Below are positions 6,049 through 9,657 of a stretch of 9,657 nucleotides of DNA, piece by piece. Under the pieces are notes generated by a model, which saw only the letters and a program-made list of their open reading frames with translations, made no database searches and had not been told where the DNA came from. The stretch covers positions 1 through 9,657 of the forward strand of contig JAPSJU010000067.1 of the NCBI GenBank assembly GCA_031178025.1. The letters run 5' to 3'. Within the stretch, counting starts at the first letter, position 1, and every line of letters begins with the position of its first letter. The stretch comes from Agromyces sp. (GTDB taxonomy: Bacteria > Actinomycetota > Actinomycetes > Actinomycetales > Microbacteriaceae). A program made the translations under genes and the position numbers.

Positions 6049-7499
6049 GCGGCCACCTCCGGCCGGCCGAGGCTCTCGAGCAGGCGAAGCCACACCTCGC
6101 TCATCGTGGGGAACGCCGGCACCGCGTGCCACAGTCGATCGACGGGAACCTCTCCGACGATCGCGATCGTCGCGGCCTGCAGCAACTCCGCGACGTCCTG
6201 CCCGACGAAGGTGGCGCCGATCACGGTGCCGAGGTCGGCGTCGATCACCAGCCTGGCGCGGCCGTCGTACCCGTCGGCGAGGATGCCGGCGCCGCTGGCG
6301 GACTGCATGGGCACGTCGGCGAGGCGGATGCGTCGTCCGTCTCGCTCGGCCGCGGCCGAGGTGAGGCCGACCGCGACGCACTCGGGCTCGCTGAACACGA
6401 CCTGCGGGACCGCAGCGTGGTCGGCCGTCGCGGCGTGGACGCCCCACGGGCGTGTGTCGAGCGGCCGGGCGAGCGCCCGCGCAGCGATCACGTCGCCCGC
6501 GGCACGTGCCTGGTACTTGCCCTGGTGCGTGAGGAGGGCCCGGTGGGTGACATCGCCGACCGCGTACAGCCAGTCGCCCGGCTCGGCCCCGTTCACGCCG
6601 CCGTCGGCGACGAGCATCGTGTCGTCGACGGTGAGCCAGGCGCCCGGCACGAGGCCGATCGTCTCGAGCCCGAGCGCATCCGTACGAGGTCTGCGCCCGG
6701 TGGCGACCAGCACCTCGTCGGCGACCACGGTCGTGCCGTCGTCGAGCGAGAGCACCACCTCGCCGGAGCCGGAGCGCTCCACCCGCTCGAGTTGCACGCC
6801 GAGCCGCACGGTCGCCCCGAGGCCGGCGAGGCCGGCCTCGACGCGCTCACCGGCGAAGTCCTCCATGCCGCCGAGGAGGCGACTGCGGGCGAGCACGGTG
6901 ACCTCGCTGCCGAAGCCCGCGAACGCCGTGGCCATCTCGACGGCGACGACGCCGCCGCCGATGATCGCGAGCCGGGCGGGCGGACGCTGGACGCTCGTCG
7001 CTTCGCGGCTCGTCCAGGGCCGGGCCTCCGCCAAGCCCGGAATCGGCGGGATGACGGGGTCGGAGCCGGTCGAGACGACGACCGCGTGCCTGGCCACGAG
7101 CGTGATCCGGCTGCCGTCGGCGCGGTCGACGTCGACGCGCCTCGGCCCCGAGAGCCGCCCGTGCCCGCGCTCGAGGTCCACGCCGACGCTTCGGAGCCAC
7201 TCGGCTGCGCCCTCGTCGTCCCAGTTCGAGACCCATTCGTCACGGCGTCGCAGCACCGAGGCGACATCGAGGTTCCCGGTGACCGCCTCGGATGCGCCCG
7301 GCACTCGACGCGCCGCACGCAGGGCAGCGGCACTGCGCAGCAGCGTCTTCGACGGGATGCATGCCCAGAACGAGCACTCGCCGCCCACGAGCTCGTGCTC
7401 GACGAGCACGACCTCGAGGCCCGCGGCACGTGCGCGGTCGGCCACGTTCTCTCCGACGGGACCACCGCCGATGACGATGACGTCCACCTCGCGCTGCAT
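6045..7499 (-). CDS. Dihydrolipoamide dehydrogenase-like / class I pyridine nucleotide-disulfide oxidoreductase (FAD)
   Basis: The 484-residue flavoprotein starts at the ATG at 7499, preceded by GGGGAGGAG at ideal spacing; a longer frame to 7745 has no support. The N-terminal FAD fold shows VIGGGPVGE (9-17) with acidic Glu34 closing it. The redox pair is Cys42 and Cys47 in GGECSFWACIPSKTLL. The second Rossmann fold is IIGGGVVAVE (179-188) and ends in VLARSRLL, where Arg205 and Arg207 in place of an acidic residue hint at NADPH use. A second FAD motif reads YAVGDVTH. The C-terminal dimer domain ends in PAFPTMSE. Lipoamide dehydrogenase and glutathione reductase have HPT here, so the catalytic His is replaced by Phe463. 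It is therefore an uncharacterised relative of Lpd/MerA/SthA enzymes rather than a true E3. No acyltransferase genes are nearby. It is translationally coupled to the HExxH gene. Confidence 0.9.
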   Translation of the reverse strand: MQREVDVIVIGGGPVGENVADRARAAGLEVVLVEHELVGGECSFWACIPSKTLLRSAAALRAARRVPGASEAVTGNLDVASVLRRRDEWVSNWDDEGAAEWLRSVGVDLERGHGRLSGPRRVDVDRADGSRITLVARHAVVVSTGSDPVIPPIPGLAEARPWTSREATSVQRPPARLAIIGGGVVAVEMATAFAGFGSEVTVLARSRLLGGMEDFAGERVEAGLAGLGATVRLGVQLERVERSGSGEVVLSLDDGTTVVADEVLVATGRRPRTDALGLETIGLVPGAWLTVDDTMLVADGGVNGAEPGDWLYAVGDVTHRALLTHQGKYQARAAGDVIAARALARPLDTRPWGVHAATADHAAVPQVVFSEPECVAVGLTSAAAERDGRRIRLADVPMQSASGAGILADGYDGRARLVIDADLGTVIGATFVGQDVAELLQAATIAIVGEVPVDRLWHAVPAFPTMSEVWLRLLESLGRPEVAA

Positions 7500-7513
7500 G
7501 CGACTCCTCCCCG

Positions 7514-7530
7514 GCCGGACGGTGTCCGGC
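7514..7530 (-). promoter_or_regulatory. Perfect 7-bp hairpin just before the flavoprotein ribosome site
   Basis: GCCGGAC-GGT-GTCCGGC is a perfect seven-pair inverted repeat with a three-base loop. On the minus strand it ends directly before the GGGGAGGAG ribosome site of the flavoprotein gene and has no following T-run. It could be a leader hairpin, an operator, or the remains of a terminator for the arginase-like gene upstream. Confidence 0.45.
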
Positions 7531-7540
7531 AGTCGTGCCC

Positions 7541-7546
7541 AGCCTA
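7541..7546 (-). promoter_or_regulatory. Possible -10 element for the flavoprotein gene
   Basis: The minus strand reads TAGGCT here, within the 8-base palindrome GCCTAGGC (7542-7549), 41 bases before the ATG at 7499. It fits TANNNT, but no good -35 is seen at 16-18 bases. If used, transcription would begin near 7530-7535, placing the hairpin at 7514-7530 in the leader. Confidence 0.35.
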
Positions 7547-7581
7547 GGCAGAACCGGCGACTCCCGACCTCCTTCGCGAGA

Positions 7582-8460
7582 TCAGGTCGAGCTGCCCGAC
7601 GACGCAGCGCTCGTCCGGGCCGAGGCGCCGGAGGTGAGGGCACCGACGAGTCGGAGGATGGTGGGAAGGTCGTCGGTCGCCGTCTCCGGTGAACCGGGTG
7701 CGAACCCGGCGATCGCCGCTCCGGCGAGCGGGAAGCGGGTCGCAACCTCTCGGAGGAGGGTCGCGAGCGAGGCCGCGTCGATGCCGAAGGGCATCGGGTA
7801 CGAGAGTCCCGCGAGCGCCGACGGGTCGAGGACGTCGAGGTCCACGTGGACGAACACGTTCGCCGCGCCGGTCGCCTCGAGGGCGCCGATGACGGTGCTC
7901 GGGTCGGTGAGGTCGTCGGCCGTGAGCACCCGGACGCGGTGGTCGTCGATGAAGCGACGCTCCTCGTCGTCGATCGCGCGGATGCCGCCGAGCACGATGC
8001 GATCGGGTGCGACGCGCGTGGCGAGGTCGAGGGCGAGGCCCTCAGCGCCGTCGCCCGCGATGGCGCGAAGCGTCATGCCTCCGAAGCCGCCCGATGGCGA
8101 GGAGTCGGGCGTGTTGAGGTCGGGGTGGGCGTCGAGCCACAGCACGGCGAGATCTCCTCGCGTGGTGCGTGAGGCGTGGGCCACGGCGGCGAGGGACGCC
8201 CCGCAGTCCCCGCCGACGGTGAGCGCCCAGTCGGGAACCTGGGCGAGCGCCTGCTCGGTGAGCTCGCGCACGCGCCGAATCGTGCTGAAGCGCTGCACGC
8301 CGGTTCCGAGCGCCTCGCCGGCCTCGACCGGCACGTCGACGACGATCGTCGCCGCGGCCGGCAGGTCGCCCCGGATCGCGGCGGCACCGTCGGCGTGACT
8401 CATCGCACGGGCGGACACCGAGCCCTGCCACAGCGGCACGACGACGAACGTTGCGGGCAT
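7582..8460 (-). CDS. Arginase/agmatinase-superfamily protein with altered active site
   Basis: The 292-residue protein has the arginase-fold core in order: TVGGDCGASLA (81-91), WLDAHPDLNTPDSSPSGG (108-125) and VHVDLDVLDP (204-213). Superfamily members bind two manganese ions and hydrolyse guanidino compounds such as arginine, agmatine or formiminoglutamate. Five of six classical metal ligands are recognisable: Asp110, His112, Asp114, Asp207 and Asp209. The GGDH histidine is Cys86. Where arginases have the catalytic His of NxHG, this protein reads GGFGGM (124-129), with Gly127 in its place. The C-terminal GAAIAGFAPG has no Glu where arginase binds the guanidinium group. It is thus unlikely to be a standard arginase. 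The next genes downstream give no pathway hint. The ATG at 8460 keeps the typical ATFVVVPLWQGS opening. Confidence 0.88.
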   Translation of the reverse strand: MPATFVVVPLWQGSVSARAMSHADGAAAIRGDLPAAATIVVDVPVEAGEALGTGVQRFSTIRRVRELTEQALAQVPDWALTVGGDCGASLAAVAHASRTTRGDLAVLWLDAHPDLNTPDSSPSGGFGGMTLRAIAGDGAEGLALDLATRVAPDRIVLGGIRAIDDEERRFIDDHRVRVLTADDLTDPSTVIGALEATGAANVFVHVDLDVLDPSALAGLSYPMPFGIDAASLATLLREVATRFPLAGAAIAGFAPGSPETATDDLPTILRLVGALTSGASARTSAASSGSST

Positions 8461-8466
8461 GCCCTC

Positions 8467-8472
8467 ACAGTA
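8467..8472 (-). promoter_or_regulatory. -10 element of a probable leaderless promoter for the arginase-like gene
   Basis: On the minus strand TACTGT (8472 to 8467) is followed by exactly six bases and then the ATG at 8460. That is the spacing expected when transcription starts on the first base of the start codon. No usable Shine-Dalgarno is present, since GAGGG touches the ATG. The -35 region holds the direct repeat GTCGGT-CGA-GTCGGT (8497-8483) but no TTGACA-like hexamer. The rest of the 96-base gap up to 8556, downstream of pspA, shows no T-run terminator. Confidence 0.5.
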
Positions 8473-8556
8473 TCGCGTGCGCGAACCGACTCGACCGACC
8501 GGATCCGCCGCGCCCGAACCGATGACATCGCCCGGGCACGGCGGCGCGGTATCCGC

Positions 8557-9294
8557 TCAGCCGGAGATGGCCCCCTGCGGGGTGCCGCCGGCCTTCAATG
8601 CGGCCAGCCGGGCGTCGACCTCGGTGAGCTCGCCCAGGTCGTCGAGCTCGTTGAACTGCGCGTCGAGGCTCGAGGCGGCGAGTTCGGCCTGTCCGCGGAC
8701 GACGGCCTCCTCCCGGCGGATCTTGTCCTCGAAGCGACCGATCTCGCTCGTCGGGTCGAGCACGTCGATCGACTTCACCGCGTCCTGGACCTGACGCTGC
8801 GCCTGTGCGGTCTTCGCTCGCGCGACGAGCTCGGAGCGCTTGTTCTGCAGCTGGACGAGCTTCTCCTTCATGCCGTTGAGGCCGGACTTCAGCTTGTCGA
8901 CGACCTCGGTCTGCGCGGCGATCTGCGGCTCGGCCGCCCTGGCCTCGTTCTCCGCCGAGATCTGCCGGCTCAGCGCGACCTTCGCGAGGTTGTCGAACTT
9001 GTCGGCGCCGGCCGTATCGCCGGCTGCTCGCAGCTCGTCGCCCTTCCGGCTCGCCGCCACCGCCTTCTCGCCCCACTCGCGTGCCGCCTCGATGTCCTCG
9101 CGATGGTCGTCCTCGAGGAGTCGCAGGTTGCCGATGGTCTCGGCGATCGCGGCCTCGGCATCGGCGATCGAGTTCGTGAAGTCGCGGACCATCTGGTCCA
9201 GCATCAGCTGCGGGTCCTCGGCCTGGTCGATGAGGCCGTTGATGTTGGCTCGCAGGAGCTGCGAGATCCGTCCGAAGATGGACTGCTTGGTCAT
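8557..9294 (-). CDS. pspA: PspA/IM30 (Vipp1) family membrane-stress protein
   Basis: The 245-residue protein opens with KQSIFGRISQLLRANINGLI, the amphipathic helix that lets PspA/IM30 proteins bind stressed membranes. DQAEDPQLMLDQMVRD follows, the most conserved stretch of the family. Residues from about 25 to 220 are almost wholly charged heptad-like helix, consistent with the ESCRT-III-like coiled coil that polymerises on membranes. The tail (GGTPQGAISG) is short and flexible. It is expected to guard the cytoplasmic membrane against loss of proton gradient or envelope stress. The ATG at 9294 has AAAGGA (9308-9303) at normal spacing. No PspF, PspB or PspC homologue is in view. The glycine-rich gene 91 bases upstream in the same direction probably shares its operon. 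Confidence 0.95.
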   Translation of the reverse strand: MTKQSIFGRISQLLRANINGLIDQAEDPQLMLDQMVRDFTNSIADAEAAIAETIGNLRLLEDDHREDIEAAREWGEKAVAASRKGDELRAAGDTAGADKFDNLAKVALSRQISAENEARAAEPQIAAQTEVVDKLKSGLNGMKEKLVQLQNKRSELVARAKTAQAQRQVQDAVKSIDVLDPTSEIGRFEDKIRREEAVVRGQAELAASSLDAQFNELDDLGELTEVDARLAALKAGGTPQGAISG

Positions 9295-9385
9295 GGGTGG
9301 TTCCTTTCGTCGGGGTCGGTGGACGATGGTGGTCGTGGTGGGCGGCTACCGCGCTCGGCGCGTCCCGCCCGGAGGATCATGGGAC

Positions 9386-9657
9386 TCAGAATCGGCCTCC
9401 GCTCCCGCGCCGGGAGCGCGTCGCGGATCCGCCGAAGCTCCCGGGCGAGCGGCGGCCGCCGCCGCCTCCGAAGCCGCCTCCGACGCCGCCGCGGCCGAAG
9501 CCGCCGCCGCCTCCTCCGAAGCCGCCGCCTCCTCCGAAGCCGCCGCCGCCGCCGAGCACGGAGTTGATGAGGATGCCGCCGAGGACCGCACCGAAGAGGT
9601 CGCCTCCGCCGCTGCCCGCCTGGGCGAATCCGCCCCCCATGCCGGCGGTCCCGCCGA
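9386..9657 (-). CDS. Glycine-rich C-terminus of a probable TPM-domain (YgcG-like) protein, 5' end outside window
   Basis: The frame is open to the right edge, so the Met at 9640 may well be internal; about 90 residues are visible. They comprise a short hydrophobic stretch, LFGAVLGGILINSVLGG, a long run of Gly with scattered Phe, and a basic end with SPGSFGGSATRSRRGSGGRF. TPM-domain proteins of actinobacteria have a secreted N-terminal TPM domain, membrane segments and exactly this sort of Gly-rich, Arg-ending tail, and in my recollection they often sit before pspA. The TPM domain itself is not visible, so the call rests on the tail and the neighbour. The 91-base gap before pspA holds the pspA ribosome site and no evident terminator. 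Confidence 0.68.
   Translation of the reverse strand, partial: GGTAGMGGGFAQAGSGGGDLFGAVLGGILINSVLGGGGGFGGGGGFGGGGGGFGRGGVGGGFGGGGGRRSPGSFGGSATRSRRGSGGRF
9509..9544. repeat. Two perfect tandem 18-bp copies inside the glycine-rich coding region
   Basis: GCCTCCTCCGAAGCCGCC occurs twice without a gap (9509-9526 and 9527-9544). On the minus strand it encodes a six-residue Gly/Phe unit (five Gly, one Phe) twice. Flanking sequence carries degenerate versions of the unit. Such in-frame repeats can change copy number by slippage and thus vary the length of the glycine tail. Confidence 0.85.

Noticed and set aside
7534..7552. Possible third DtxR/IdeR box around TAGGCT before the flavoprotein gene
   Set aside because: Only the central TAGGCT matches; both flanking arms lack AGGT/ACCT, so it does not resemble an iron box.
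5629..7692. A 687-codon plus-strand open frame opposite the flavoprotein and HExxH genes
   Set aside because: Its composition is Arg/Ser/Pro/Thr-rich without domains, and the minus-strand frame has clear FAD and redox motifs.
8530..8537. Palindrome GCCCGGGC and nearby GC repeats downstream of pspA
   Set aside because: It is short, without a T-run, and expected by chance at this base composition; no terminator could be supported.
8176..9567. A 463-codon plus-strand open frame running across the arginase-like gene, pspA and the glycine-rich gene
   Set aside because: It is antisense to well-recognised proteins; its translation is low-complexity and rich in Arg/Leu/Gly, with no family motif, as expected for shadow frames in GC-rich DNA.

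Overview
The window is uniformly GC-rich DNA, with G/C-rich third codon positions, frequent GTG starts and overlapping GTGA/ATGA gene junctions. Together with DtxR/IdeR-type iron boxes, an actinobacterial-style glycine-rich TPM-like protein next to PspA, and possible leaderless promoters, this points to a high-GC actinobacterium, perhaps Microbacteriaceae. The family-level placement is inference. No RNA genes, CRISPR arrays, insertion sequences or phage genes were seen.

Left half (1-5602, plus strand): iron acquisition. The window opens inside a FecCD-type permease gene, presumably the end of a neighbouring metal-siderophore operon. A DtxR/IdeR-like box at 586-604 overlaps the start of a siderophore-interacting FAD reductase gene (593-1552). 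That gene is followed, with very tight spacing or 4-bp overlaps, by two FecCD permeases (1571-2626 and 2623-3717) and a FepC-type ATPase (3714-4520). A second, better DtxR/IdeR box (4546-4564) sits on the promoter of the substrate-binding lipoprotein (4586-5602). Together these genes would bind a ferric siderophore outside the cell, import it through a heterodimeric permease powered by the ATPase, and release the iron by reduction in the cytoplasm. All would be repressed when iron is plentiful.

Right half (5647-9657, minus strand): five genes read leftwards, converging on the iron locus. In transcription order they are the glycine-rich C-terminus of a probable TPM-domain protein (cut by the window edge), a PspA/IM30 membrane-stress protein, a divergent arginase-superfamily protein lacking several canonical active-site residues, a dihydrolipoamide-dehydrogenase-like flavoprotein with a CxxxxC redox pair but no catalytic His, and a small membrane-associated protein with an HExxH motif that overlaps the flavoprotein gene by 4 bp.

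I see no clear case for a wholly new defence or mobile system. The best leads are the flavoprotein plus HExxH pair, the altered arginase-like enzyme, and the iron box sitting on a start codon. Family calls are made by reading motifs by eye; no database search was run.
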